Made by a program: the position numbers and the translations under genes
Origin: Platanthera guangdongensis
Lineage: Eukaryota > Streptophyta > Magnoliopsida > Asparagales > Orchidaceae
NCBI GenBank assembly: GCA_039583875.1
Contig: CM077163.1
Location: 230,818,646 to 230,882,645 of the forward strand
Length of the DNA: 64,000 nt
Direction: 5' to 3'
Notes under the pieces: model-generated
What the model was told of the DNA's origin: nothing
The model's database searches: none
What the model saw: only the letters and a program-made list of their open reading frames with translations
Part shown: positions 1 to 10,323 of the stretch, in pieces
Numbering within the stretch: the first letter of the stretch is position 1
Layout of the letters: every line of letters starts with the position of its first letter

Positions 1-1
1 T

Positions 2-235
2 CTTCCTTCTAAGATATTTGGATGCGTTGCATTTGTTCATATTATGAGGTCTCATAAAGATAAATTAGGCCCTCAAGCGATAAAATGTATTTTTGTTGGA
101 TATACTGCCAACCAAAAGGGGTATAAGTGTTACTCTTCAGTTCTCCTGAGAAGGTTTATATCAAAATATGTTACTTTTTTTTGAACACTTCTTATTACTC
201 CGATGAGGCCAAAACTGTTACATATCAGGAGAAGT
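2..235 (+). pseudogene. copia element D: integrase C-terminal remnant
   Basis: Frame 2 reads the stretch just after the catalytic core of Ty1/copia integrases: a KIFGC block, then a CIFVGY block followed by QKGYKCY. That KGYKCY signature is typical of plant copia polyproteins. The reading stops at a TGA near 180. The element enters from beyond the left edge, so its gag, protease and integrase core are not visible. It belongs with the reverse transcriptase remnant that follows in the same orientation. Confidence 0.8.
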
Positions 236-559
236 CTAAAGAGTAGAGTGATATGATGTCATCCCTACCTGTGCTGGTAGATGTGCTTACTTCGGGTAGC
301 GTGGATGTTCCTGTTAGGAAGGAGGTTTCCACCAATGACCTACATGTTTATAAAAGAAGGAAGAATCTTCAAGTCTACCAGAGAATACAAAACAAAAATA
401 TTGGGCTAAAATGTCATACTCATGCTCCACCATCCACTACCACTCCGCCAGATCCAAACACTAGCATCACTTAGGAGACCACATCTGCTCTCCAAATTCA
501 TAGTGGTCGTACTAGATATCCTATTGATAAATATGTTGGGTATCACTTTATCTCTTATT

Positions 560-2080
560 ATTTGAAAGTTTATCTTGCATCAATTTCTTCTATTTCTATT
601 CATAACGGTTTTTTGGAGACTAGCTTGAATCCTCACTTGATGAGAAGGTTATGGAGGAGGAGATGGATGCTCTCCAACGTCAAAAGACTTGGAAAATTGT
701 CCCTATCCCGCATGGGCGTCACCCTGTTGGGTGCAAATAGATATATACTACTAAATTTCTTCAAGATGAAACTCTTGATAGATATAAAGCTAGATTGCTT
801 GCTAAAGGCTTTACTCAGATTGATGGAGTTGACTTTCAAGTGACATTTGCTCTCGTTGCTAAACTGAATTCTATTAGAATTTTGTTGTCTATTGTGTCTC
901 ATAGGTCTTGGCTCTTACACCAACTTGATGTAAAAAATGTCTTCCTCCACAGTTATCTATACGACTCCTCCATCGGGCATGGATGTTCCTAAAGGACATG
1001 AGTGCCATCTTAATAAAGTCTTGTATGGTCTCAAACAATCACCTCGTGCCTGGTTTGCCGAGCTAAGTGACAAACTCCTGAATCTAATTTTCTCTCGTTG
1101 TACGTCAGATCACTCGGTCTTTGTCTACAGGAATGAGAACTGTACCACTATCCTCATATTTTATGTGGATGATATCATTATTACAGGAATTGATGATCAT
1201 CACATTACTCTTATAAAAGGGGAATTAACATTGGCCTTTGAAATCAAGGATTTGTGTTTTCTTCGATACTTTCTTGGGCTTGAGATTGCTCGATTTGCTG
1301 AGAAGATGATGATATCCCAACGCAAATATGTCTTTGATCTTCTCAGTGACATTCAATATTTGGAAGTCAAATCTGTAGATAGTCATGTGGACTCTAATTA
1401 TGATATTCACAAGGATACCTCTCCATAGCTTGAGAGAAAGGTAGAATTTCAACGCATCGTGAAAAAATTGATTTATCTGACTATTAACAGACTTGATATC
1501 TCCTTTGTTGTTGGCTTAGTTAGTCAATTCATGCATAGCTCTAAAGTTCATCACTATCAAGCGATTCTTTGGATTTTTAAATACTTAAAAAGGGATCCCG
1601 AAAAAGGCATTATCTATCAAGATCATGGTCATCTTAAGGTTCACGGGTATTGCGATGCTGATTGGGCTGGTTCCTCCCTGGATAGAAGATGTCCGAGTGG
1701 ATATTTTATCTTTGTTGGTGGCAATCTTGTTTCCTAGAGGAGTAAGAAACAAAATGTTGCGGCTCGTTCCTCCACTGAAACAAAATATCCTGTCATTGCC
1801 GTCACTACATGTAAACTGATTTGGGTTAAATCTATCTTGGGAGAAATGAGTTTCCCTGTCCTTGAGGGCATGCAACTTCACTGTGATAATCAAGCTGCGA
1901 TTCACATCGCCAACAACCCTGTCTTCCATGAGAGGACAAAACACATTGAAATATATTGACACTTTGTGCGGGAAAAAATTCAGGATCAAACCATCTAAAG
2001 ATCAACTTGCTGACATACTCACCAAAGTTGTCTCTGGCACTCCTTTAGGCTTGGGATGCTGGATGCTTATGGTGTTAGCT
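560..2080 (+). pseudogene. copia element D: broken reverse transcriptase and RNase H
   Basis: Copia RT and RNase H are readable in several frames. Landmarks are the LAKGFTQ block near 800, the LYGLKQSPRAWF block near 1020, the catalytic YVDD near 1160, FLGLEIA near 1270 and the RNase H DADWAG block near 1660. The HCDNQAAIHIA and RTKHIE blocks near 1880-1945 end the RNase H. Stops interrupt at about 1427, 1736 and 1958, and there are frameshifts at about 720 and 960. The product would be a polyprotein that copies element RNA to DNA. This copy is inactive. YVDD and the LKQSPRAWF block make the copia assignment firm; I do not assign a lineage. Confidence 0.9.
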
Positions 2081-2325
2081 TGAGGGGGGTGTTAAGATAC
2101 AAGCTAACATAGACTCACCGAGTGGTGACGGTATCTCAAAGAGTGGCTGAAGGGGCTTAAATTGTTTTGGCCCGTATGTGATCGTAGGGAAGATGAAACT
2201 CTGAAGGTACACCTCTTCTCTCTCTCTACAGATCGTGCTGCGCTATGAGAGCATAAACATTCTTGTTTATTTCATATGATCTTTTATTTTTTGTCTTATC
2301 ATCATCTAGCATCTTATGTTCAACA
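2080..2325 (+). repeat. copia element D: polypurine tract and probable 3' LTR
   Basis: The purine run TTGAGGGGGG at 2080-2089 directly follows the decayed pol end. It is followed by TGTTAAGATAC at 2090, the classic arrangement of a polypurine tract and the first bases of a 3' LTR. The right end is less sure: a CAACA at 2321-2325 would close a 236-bp LTR. The 5' LTR lies outside the window, so the boundary cannot be checked by comparison. Confidence 0.6.
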
Positions 2326-2454
2326 TTTTTTTTTCATCTTTGGCCGTTTTGTCTATTCCATCCTTTGTTGTCAAAGTCCTTTGTAATCTTGGTTAGCATG
2401 CTACAATTTTAGGGGAGTTTACTATGGTGCAATCAAATTAAACCTAAATTTTAG

Positions 2455-2986
2455 TACCCTTATCCCATGTAAGAAAGTGGTTGGTTATATGCGGATAATG
2501 TCGTTAAGAAAATATCCAATCAGACAGTAAAAGGCTTGACTAATAGCCAAAGAGTTTCCTCAACACTTTGGTTTTGATTATGCCGGTAATTTCATGCATG
2601 ACAAAATTAAAGACTTAAGAGTTTTTTTGTGAATAATATTTTTTAGGGGTGACTTCTTCCTCATGAAGAATGTTTTTCTTATTGATGACCTTTTTGAGTC
2701 TAACTTCATGCAACAATTTCTCGAATTTGGGTTTTCAGAGAAGTCTAAGGCTCTTCTAATGAAGAAAATCCTATATAGATTGAAGTACTCACTGAGAGCT
2801 TGGTTTGACAAGTTTATCACATTGACACAACCGGTTGCTTCTTCAGGATTGATTCTGATGCATCTCTCTTCTCCCATAGACAAGCTTGAGACATGATTAT
2901 TCTACATGTTAATGTGGATATGCGACTAGTTTCCATAGTTATTCTACATGACATCATCAACACAGAGGTTTATGCGACTAGTTTCC
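2455..2986 (+). pseudogene. copia element E, piece 1: reverse transcriptase remnant
   Basis: A second, more decayed copia element starts here. The + strand reads remnants of the fingers and palm of copia RT: a GFDYA block near 2570, an FMQQ block near 2708 and YRLKYSLRAWFDKF near 2780, equivalent to the usual YGLKQSPRAWF. A 29-bp stretch (GCGACTAGTTTCC context) occurs twice, at about 2923 and 2974. The piece ends exactly at the TTTCC duplicated by gypsy element A. Reading resumes at 8468 with the FLGIEV block. Confidence 0.8.
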
Positions 2987-3289
2987 TGATAGGAAGGAGA
3001 AGGGGGAGAGAGAGATATCTCGGGAGGAAATTAGAGAATTAGGGTTTGAGAGATAGAGAGAGAGTTACCTTGAAATGAGTTTGCATAATCCTCCCAAGAG
3101 AGTTGTCCGGGTATAAATACCCGGGCCAAGGAGGGGCCGGCCGGCCCCTCCAAAAGGGGCTGAACCCGTTGGTTCAGCCCCGGCCGGCCGGTTCACTGAG
3201 AGGGGGCTGAACCAGACCTGTCGCTGCTTGTCGACTCCTTGCGCCTACGAGCGTACTGTCGTCCCGCGAAGCGTAATGACGGCGTAACA
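2987..3289 (-). repeat. gypsy A 3' LTR
   Basis: 303 bp, TGATAGGAAG...GCGTAACA on the + strand. It contains the palindrome CCGGGTATAAATACCCGG (about 3108-3125) around a TATA box, a GGGGCCGGCCGGCCCC hairpin (about 3134-3150) and an arm pair GGGGCTGAACC / GGTTCAGCCCC (about 3157-3181). It lacks a 12-bp stretch with GGTTCAGC that the other LTR carries. The pol reading frame runs into it. Confidence 0.95.
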
Positions 3290-3966
3290 TTCCCTTCCCC
3301 ATCAAGAACCATCTTGTCCCCAAGGTGGTAGTCGGGGTAAAGCTCCTTGAAGTCCAGCAAATCAATCCAGGAATTGTGCGCTGCTGAGAGATTTTTCCAC
3401 TTGATCAGGAGCTCCGGCCGGTACTCAGCGCCGCGTAGTTTCCACTTGAGTAGCACAATATCCTCCGGAAGAGGGCGAAGCTCGCCCGCACTGGTAGTGT
3501 CGGGCAGTTGAACACATGGCTGGACATTGGCTCCCACCTTCCGCTTGAGCAAAGATACATGAAAAGTCGAATGAATGCGGGACCCCGCCGGCATCGCCAA
3601 CTTGTATGCCACTGGCCCCACCCTGTCGAGAATTCGAAAGGGGCCGTAATACCTGGGAGATAACTTCTGATTCAGACGGCGAGCGACGGACAACTGATGG
3701 TACAGCCGTAACTTGAGAAACACCTCATCGCCCACTGCAAATTCCCTCTCCTTGCGATGCTTGTCTGCCTGAACCTTCATGCGATCCTGGGAGAGGCGAA
3801 GGTTCTCACGCAGGGTTGCTAACATGCGATCCCTGTCCCGAAGGGCCCGATCAACCACCTGCATGGCCGTGCTGCCCGGCTCATAGCTGGTCAAGTTAGG
3901 GGGAGGACGACCGAGTGGTAGGAAGTGTTGTAACAATATTCGGCCCAGTGCAACCACCCCGGCCAA
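3193..3966 (-). pseudogene. gypsy A pol: integrase C-terminus and chromodomain
   Basis: After a frameshift near 3905 the polyprotein continues here: the integrase C-terminal GPF/Y-type region (YYGPFRILDRVGPVAYKL, about 3600-3660) and then a chromodomain-like module (YRPELLIKWKNL, about 3395-3425, then the NSWIDL block). The chromodomain is what defines chromoviruses and is thought to steer integration to heterochromatin. About a dozen residues present at the matching place of gypsy B are missing at the frameshift, so the break includes a small deletion. The stop lies about 96 bp inside the 3' LTR, beyond the polypurine tract. Confidence 0.85.
3290..3308 (-). other. gypsy A polypurine tract
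   Basis: Directly beside the 3' LTR, the minus strand reads a purine-rich GATGGGGAAGGGAA. This is the expected primer for plus-strand DNA synthesis. It lies inside the pol reading frame. Confidence 0.8.
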
Positions 3967-5072
3967 GTCCGGGATTCATCCATAACAAAACAACGGAAGT
4001 AAGTCGCCACCCCCTGATATAAGACCTCTGTCTGGCCGTCCGTCTGGGGATGATGTGCGGTGCTGAAACATAGACATGTCCCCTGCAGTCGGAATAGTTC
4101 ATGCCAAAAGTTGCTCACGAAGGTAGGGTCCCTGTCAGAGATGATGGCTCGTGGTAGACCGTGCAAGCGGATGATCTCCCGGGCGAATAGGGCGGCAACA
4201 GATTCGGCCGTATATGGGTGGCTCAACGCCAGGAAGTGGCCGTACTTGGAAAGTTTGTCCACCACCACCAAGATGACGGATTTCCCTTGTGATTTGGGCA
4301 ACCCGTCAATGAAATCCATCGACACCGTATCCCAAATCTGCTGCGGGATCGCGAGAGGCACCAACAGCCTTGCTGGCGAGGTCGTCTCATACTTCTTGCG
4401 CTGGTAAGTCTCACACTGTCGTACAAACTGCTGTATGTCCCGGCGCATGCCGGGCCAAAAAACATTTGCTCGTGCCCGCTGAAGGGTCCGGAGCACTCCT
4501 GCGTGGCCGCCTGTCGGGGATGAATGAAACTCGTCCATCATCACAGTCTTCCAGGCCGAGTCTGGAGGGAGAACCACGCAGCCATGATGGTAGAGGCGGC
4601 CGTTCTGAAGATGATAGCCGACGACCACGGTCTCGCCGCGCTGTAAAGCCTCCACCATGGTCCGTAAATCGGGCGTTTGCATCACCTCCTCCTGTATCTC
4701 ATCCAATGAGTCCACTAGTGGCCCTGAGAAGTGAGCAACCGTATTCTCGGATAGACGAGAGAGAGCATCAGCCACAACATTTTCTTTGCTGCTCCGGTAG
4801 GAAATCTCATAATCATAACCCAGAAGTTTGGTCACCCACTTTTGTTGAAGAGGGGAAGAAACCTGTTGGTCCAAGAAATGCTTCAAGCTTTGATGTGCGG
4901 TGCGAATCGTAAAATGTCGGCCGAGAAGGTACAGACGCCACACAGCCACCACGTGGATGATCGCCATCATCTCCTTTTCATAGGTGGACAACCCCAGCGT
5001 GCGTAGGGCTAGTGCCTTGCTATAAAAGGCTAGGGGTCGACCCTCTTGCATCAACACTGCGCCAATGCCCAC
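3891..5072 (-). pseudogene. gypsy A pol: RNase H and integrase core
   Basis: An open stretch of 393 codons. It starts in RNase H (GAVLMQEGRPLAF, then the STYEKEMMAI block) and runs into integrase. The zinc-binding region has its two His (the GGHAG neighbourhood) but the last Cys of HHCC is Tyr (CETYQ). The catalytic triad is visible: the D of MDFIDGLP, the D of ISDRDPTF and the E of TDGQTE. The piece is separated from RT by one stop codon (about 5088-5090) where gypsy-type RNase H has Glu, and from the chromodomain by a frameshift. Integrase inserts element DNA into the host chromosome. Confidence 0.9.
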
Positions 5073-5087
5073 CCCAGAGGCGTCAGT

Positions 5088-6413
5088 CTACAACACAAAC
5101 TCCTTTGTGAAATCCGGGAGCTCCAGGACTGGTGTCGACGTCATGGCCCGCTTAAGTGCCTGGAATGTTGCCGCGACCTCGTCCTGCCAAACAAAGGCAT
5201 CTTTCTGTAACAACTGGGTGAGAGGTCGGGCAATTTTGCCGTAATCTTTCACAAAGCGGCGGTAATAGCCTGTGAGGCCCAAGAATCCCCTCAGTGCGTG
5301 TATAGTCTGATGTCGCGGCCAGGATAACATGCTGTCAATCTTGTGAGGGTCCGCCTTGACGCCGTTGGCCGACACCACATGGCCTAAATACTCGACCTCA
5401 TCCTGTCCGAAAGAGCATTTGGACTGCTTGGCGTACAGTTGGTGTTGGCGAAGAATGACGAAGACCTGCTCCACATGACAGAGATGATCCTCCCAGCTGA
5501 CACTGTAGATCAGAATATCATCGAAGAATATCAGCACTGATTGACAGAGGAGGGGGGAAAATATCTCGTTCATGACGGCCTGGAATGTGGAGGGGGCGTT
5601 GGTGAGCCCGAACGGCATCACTAGAAACTCATAATCCCCGTCATGGGTGCGGAACGCGGTCTTGTGGACATCCGCTTCCCTCATGCGAATCTGGTGGTAA
5701 CCCGACCTGAGGTCGAGTTTGGTGAAACGGGAAGCACCGTGTAGTTCATCCAACAATTCTTCAATCAACGATATCAGAAACTTGTCCTTGACCATGGAAT
5801 TATTTAGGCCTCGGTAGTCCACACAAAAACGCCACGAGCCGTCCTTCTTAACCAGGATGATAGGAGACGAAAATGCACTGGTACTAGGACGAATGAGTCC
5901 CGCTGTGAGCATTTCTCGAATGCTACGCTCGATATCGGCCTTTTGGCTGTACGGATACCGATACAGACAAATTTGGATGGGCTCCGTACCGGCCTTCAAC
6001 TGAATCTGGTGATCCCTGAACCGCGATGGTGGAAGCATACTGGGTGTCTGGAATATATCAGCATACTGAGCGAGCAGCGCTTGCATCTGCTCGTGGACTG
6101 CCAGAGTCGCCTCGGGGGCCTCTGTAATAGCCATAATCATCGCCATCGGGCTGCCTTGATCCCCCAATTGCTGCAGACTGCGGAGGGATATCTCTTTCAG
6201 TGGGGAGGATTTGAGGCCCCCCAGGCAATATTGCCTCCCCTGTTGGAGGAACTCCATGTTCATCTGTTCCCAATCAAAGGTCACCCGTCGTAGTTGTTGT
6301 AGCCACTGCACCCCAAGCACCATATATGACCCTCTGATGGGTAGAAGATAGACGTCTGTGAGTCCCGAGTACCCCTGAATCTTTAGCTCCACGCCCTTCA
6401 TGCCCCCTCGCAC
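5088..6413 (-). pseudogene. gypsy A pol: reverse transcriptase
   Basis: About 440 codons of Ty3/gypsy RT without internal stops. Landmarks in order are ILVKKDGSWRFCVDYRGLN, the LDLRSGYHQI block, FRTHDGDYEFLVMPFGLTNAP and the catalytic FFDDIL (about 5515-5535), then the thumb and connection block LRGFLGLTGYYRRFVKDYG. The frame begins by a frameshift near 6400-6413, where it overlaps the protease frame. It ends at the stop at 5088-5090. Confidence 0.92.
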
Positions 6414-6601
6414 CGGAGTTTGCTCCCATCCGCCACCATAATGTGAAAAACAGCAGCTCGGTCAACCTCGAGTCCCACCCTCTGCGCCACTTCCGGATGA
6501 ATGAAGTTGTGCGTACTTCCACTGTCAACCAGGATAGTCACCTTCTCTTGGTGGACTCGTACTGCCATCCTAACAGTAAGTGGTGCATTGCATCCCTCCA
6601 T
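6398..6601 (-). pseudogene. gypsy A aspartic protease
   Basis: A short frame with the retropepsin active site DSGSTHNFI (near 6510-6540). It is separated from gag by a TAA at 6602-6604 and from RT by a frameshift near 6405. In the element it would cleave the polyprotein. The two flanking breaks make it inactive here. Confidence 0.85.
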
Positions 6602-6604
6602 TGC

Positions 6605-8125
6605 TTAAAGGGACACACCGAACTCAGTCAGATCTACGTCACCTTCCCACTCCGAGGTGGACGTGTCCTCTTCCTCCGTGTCCTCCTGTAGCATAAAGAC
6701 CTGTATCTTCTGACATTTATGTCCGGGAGCGAATTTTTCATCGCAATTATAGTACAATCCCTTTTCCTTCCGCGCCTGAAGTTCCGCCCAAGTCAGCCTC
6801 GTGACCACCGGCTTGCTCGGTCCCTGAGATTCCCTCTTCGCCACTGGCGTCGTGGTAGTAGAACGGGTTGAGCTGCGGTGGCGCTGTCGGTTATAGCGCT
6901 CCTCCTGTATCCGCGCTAAGCTGATCGCATGGTTCAAGCTGCGGGGCATGTATGACTGGATCTCATCTCGCAAATAATCCTTGAGTTCAGATACAAAACA
7001 GCTGAGTAGCGTTTTCTCCTCTCACTGCACTCGATTAGCCAGCTTTTCAAACTCGGTTCGGTACTCCATCACCGTCCCCTTCTGATGCAGCTTCTGTAAG
7101 AGCGCTTCAAAGTCTTCGTACTCGAGAGGTCCAAAACGAGCGGTGAATCCATCCACAAAGTCGGTCCAGAGCACGTAGTCCTTGCCTCTCAGGAACCACT
7201 GCACCCATTGGAACGCATCATCCTCTAAATGAAAAGAGGCCAACTGCACCCATTGCCCCTCTGGGATCTCCTGATAGTTGAAGAACAGTTCTGCCTTTTG
7301 CAGCCACTCCAGGGCATCTCCGCCATTAAACTTGGGAAAGTTCATCCACGTCAATTTTGGCGGCATGTATGGCCGGTGTCCGGCTTGTCCACGCCACCCC
7401 GCCTCCTGTCCATACTCCGCTGGTCTTCTAGGTTCCCCGGTTTCAAAAGGCATGCCGGGAAAAGTCGGACGGAACGATCCCGTTGCTGGAGCTCCACCCC
7501 ACGGCCTGCCGCCTCTCGCCGGAGGAGGCAACAAACCCTCCCCCGTGCCATATTGGGGAAACGGCCATCCGCCGCCTCTGGGTCCAAATCCACCGGAGCC
7601 ACCCCCATCACTGCCGAAACCAGCAGTAGGAAACCCGCCGGACCCCCAGCCCGCTGCTCCGTGTCCGCCAGGGCCACTCCCGCCTGCGTCGGCCCCTTGT
7701 GGCCCGATCCCGCCTGCGCCGACCCATCCGGGGCCCAAGCCGCAAGCGCCGGCTCTTCCGACTGCTGTTCCGCCCGCGCCGGAGCCCCCCGTGCCCGATC
7801 CGTTGCTCGGGGTCGATCCCGAGCCCGCGGCGAACCCCGCGCCTCTTCCCGCACCGATCGGGGCCCCGTTGGGGCCGATCCTGTGCGGATCCATCCGTGC
7901 GGTTGTAGATCTCCCCGGATCCTCTTCAATCACGGCTTTGCCCTTCAGATTTTGCGTCAATAACGTCATGATCTCCTCCATCCGGGACTCGATCCGCTCT
8001 TCTAGCCTTTGCGTAGATGTTTTCATGTTTTCCTCGATGGCGGCCACCGAATCCGTCAACCCCATCAGATTTTCTTCGAGGGTTTCCAAGCTGCCGTTTT
8101 CTTCTTGTGTTTGTGTCGTCACCAT
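6605..8125 (-). pseudogene. gypsy A gag (capsid and nucleocapsid)
   Basis: The likely start is the ATG at 8123-8125 in an ACCATGG context, the same place as in gypsy B. The order is a coiled-coil-like N-terminus, a long Gly-rich and Pro-poor linker (about 7500-7900), the gag capsid region (WLQKAELFFNYQ, then the AFQWVQWFLRGKDY block) and a degenerate zinc knuckle near 6745 (YYNC-DEK-x-PGHKC; the first Cys is Tyr). An in-frame TGA near 7020 replaces a Trp that is present in gypsy B. Gag packages element RNA into particles. The Gly-rich linker is much longer than the linker seen in gypsy B. Confidence 0.88.
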
Positions 8126-8135
8126 GGTGGAGAAA

Positions 8136-8153
8136 GGATGCTTTGATACCAAA
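8136..8153 (-). other. gypsy A primer binding site (initiator tRNA-Met)
   Basis: On the minus strand, TTTGGTATCAAAGC follows the 5' LTR. It matches the plant tRNA-iMet site TGGTATCAGAGC with one change, and starts two bases after the LTR. Confidence 0.85.
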
Positions 8154-8467
8154 TGATAGGAAGGAGAAGGGGGAGAGAGAGATATCTAGGGAGGAAATTA
8201 GAGAACTGGGGTTTGAGAGATAGAGAGAGAGAGTTACCTTGAAATGAGTTTGCATAATCCTCCCAAGAGACTAGCCCGGGTATAAATACTCGGGCCAAGG
8301 AGGGGCCGGCCGGCCCCTCCAAAAGGGGCTGAACCCGTTGGTTCAGCCCCGGCCGGCCGGTTCACTGAGAGGGGGCTGAACCAGATGGTTCAGCCCCGTC
8401 GCTGCTTGTTGACTCCTTGCGCCTACGAGCATACTGTCGTCCCGCGAAGCGTAATGGCGGCGTAACA
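8154..8467 (-). repeat. gypsy A 5' LTR
   Basis: 314 bp, the partner of 2987-3289. It has the same GGGGCTGAACC/GGTTCAGCCCC arms (one extra copy of GGTTCAGCCCC near 8385) and the TATA-centred palindrome, here with one change (about 8275-8293). It is immediately followed by the TTTCC duplication. Confidence 0.95.
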
Positions 8468-8823
8468 TTTCCATAGTTAAAGTAAACTGCCACAATTTTG
8501 TAAAATGGCTTCACTATTTCCTAGGAATTGAGGTGTTGAGCTTAACATAGTTGGCGCCTCTCTTGGCAAAGATAAATTCTTGATATTCTGAACTCTACTG
8601 TCAAGTTATCACCACTTGCATCACATTTTTGATCCGTTTTTATCTGATCCATGTGGTTATAAATGCTTAGTTGGGATACTCCTGCATTTCACAATTACTT
8701 TTGACCGGGCATTGCCTTTGCAATAACTACTACTACTCAAAGCATACAGAGTTCATTGATTTCTCATCTTCAGGTTGTGGAGCGGACTTCATATTACTAA
8801 AGGGAACACTTAGATATAGATTT
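8468..8823 (+). pseudogene. copia element E, piece 2: RT thumb and connection
   Basis: Continues piece 1 after gypsy A. FVKWLHYFLGIEVL near 8495-8535 is the copia FLGIEV block. It is followed, with frame slips, by SDP-x-x-Y-x-x-LVGILLHFTIT near 8645-8700 and a KGT motif near 8800. The piece ends at GATTT, the duplication made by the next insert, and resumes at 14345. Confidence 0.75.
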
Positions 8824-10160
8824 TGTTGCGGAGCATAGACATGTACAGAGTTCATTGACGAGTTTTGGGCCCGTTCGGGGTCTATTGACGACTTTCCATA
8901 AATGGCGTGTCCGGATCGACGATCGGACTCCGCGGATGCGTCCGGATTCAAGCTGCGAATCAATTTCATATATTAGTTTATTATATTTGCATTTATTTTG
9001 ATGTATTTGGATGGCTCCACCTCCGGTCAATTATAGCCATCGATGGTGGGATGTCCTAGCCTCCTCTTTATTATAAATAGATTATGTATGCGCTGAAAAG
9101 AGGCATTGCAGATTTTGGATAAGAGAAATCCCGAAATCCGGCAATGCCTCGATGGTGGGACGCCCAAACTCCTCCCCAAGGTACTACCCATCCCCAGCCT
9201 CCTTCCCCCTCTGAAACCCTCATCCGCAGCCCCAAACACTCCCCAAAATCAGCCGCCTTCCCATTTTTCCATTCACTTTCACTATTCTTTCATGAAATTT
9301 ACTATTCATAAAGTATAGTTTTTCCCCCTCCCTTTTCCAGCTGCTGGCCAACTTCGGCTGCTCCTACCAGCAGCCGGCCTGCTGCTCCAGGTTCTCCACC
9401 GTCCGCCTCTCTCAGCCCTTCCTATCCCTAGGCCGACCACTCCTCTGCCCCCTACAGCACCGCCACCTCCTCCCCCCACATAATCGACCACCTCTCTCCA
9501 TCCTTCCTCTTGGGTTTTCCCTCTCCTCTTCGTGGATCCACCTCCAAGCAGCCCTATTTTTCCTAGATCTGTCCAGATCTAGTTTTCAACCCCCGATACG
9601 TTATTTCCACCACCCGTACGTCATTCCAATCTGCTGTTGAACATTGGATCCATCTATCCCTTGCCCGGATCTACCCCCTCGTGGCCGTATCTATCTATTT
9701 CCGGCCCGATCTCGCCATCCTCCGTCGAGGACAACCACCGCCATCATCATTTTGCCTCTGGTTCCACATTTGATCGCCGATTTACTCATCCGGCTCCGGA
9801 ATCTCCATTGCCTTGGTCAGCCCACCATTTAGTGAGTATTGTTGTATTGAATTATTATTTTTCAGCATTTATTTATCAGATTAGACATCATATTTGTTTG
9901 AATATCTCGTATGGTAGTAGTTTATTAGATAAATATTGTGATTTGTAAGGTTTATTCACCGCATGCTCTTGCTTTGACCCTCCACGCGGAGAAAAGTCTA
10001 AGCTTGTTTTGCACTAATAAATTATTTTGCCTTGTCGTGAATTTATCTGCGTTGGATGATTTTGATTTATTATCCAACTGTGATCTAACCGTCGGACTTT
10101 TGCATAGCATGTTGGGTTAGGTCGCAGATTTCCCGCCGCCTATAGATTCGCCATGCATCA
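8824..10160 (+). repeat. 5' LTR of the gag-only element
   Basis: 1,337 bp, TGTTGCGGAG...CATGCATCA. A TATA-like TATTATAAATAG near 9068-9080 precedes a C-rich leader of about 600 bp. The open frames inside (for example 9637-9948) have no recognisable content and are not called. Confidence 0.92.
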
Positions 10161-10162
10161 AT

Positions 10163-10180
10163 TGGTATCAGAGGCGAGGT
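10163..10180 (+). other. primer binding site (initiator tRNA-Met)
   Basis: TGGTATCAGAGGCGAGG starts two bases after the 5' LTR. Its first eleven bases match the plant tRNA-iMet site. Confidence 0.85.
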
Positions 10181-10323
10181 TGCACGCACTTTTCGATACA
10201 CAGTCATAAAGTCTGTGTCACAATTATTCCCCTTCTCAATTTAGAGGTCTCGAGCTAACTTGCACCCGCTCTCACAGAATTCCGTCAGAGAGATCCTCAC
10301 ATTATTATGATGATCATTCTCGA

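Larger units (their letters stand above)
2987..8467 (-). mobile_element. gypsy element A: full-length chromovirus LTR retrotransposon
   Basis: A complete 5,481-bp Ty3/gypsy element on the minus strand, inserted in copia E. Its LTRs (2987-3289 and 8154-8467) begin TG and end CA on either strand, and a perfect TTTCC duplication flanks it at 2982-2986 and 8468-8472. Order on the minus strand is 5' LTR, tRNA-Met primer site, gag, protease, RT, RNase H, integrase, chromodomain, polypurine tract, 3' LTR. Short LTRs, small size and a chromodomain suggest the Reina-like group of chromoviruses (inference). Roughly a dozen differences and one 12-bp indel separate the LTRs by eye, so insertion is fairly recent. 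Coding is broken by several stops and frameshifts. Confidence 0.95.

Noticed and set aside
7229..8156. Antisense frames of up to 292 codons over the gypsy A gag
   Set aside because: Shadows of the GC-rich Gly linker. The gag frame on the minus strand explains the region.
9637..9948. Gene in the LTR of the gag-only element
   Set aside because: The matching region of the other LTR (13854-14042) does not keep the frame over its length.
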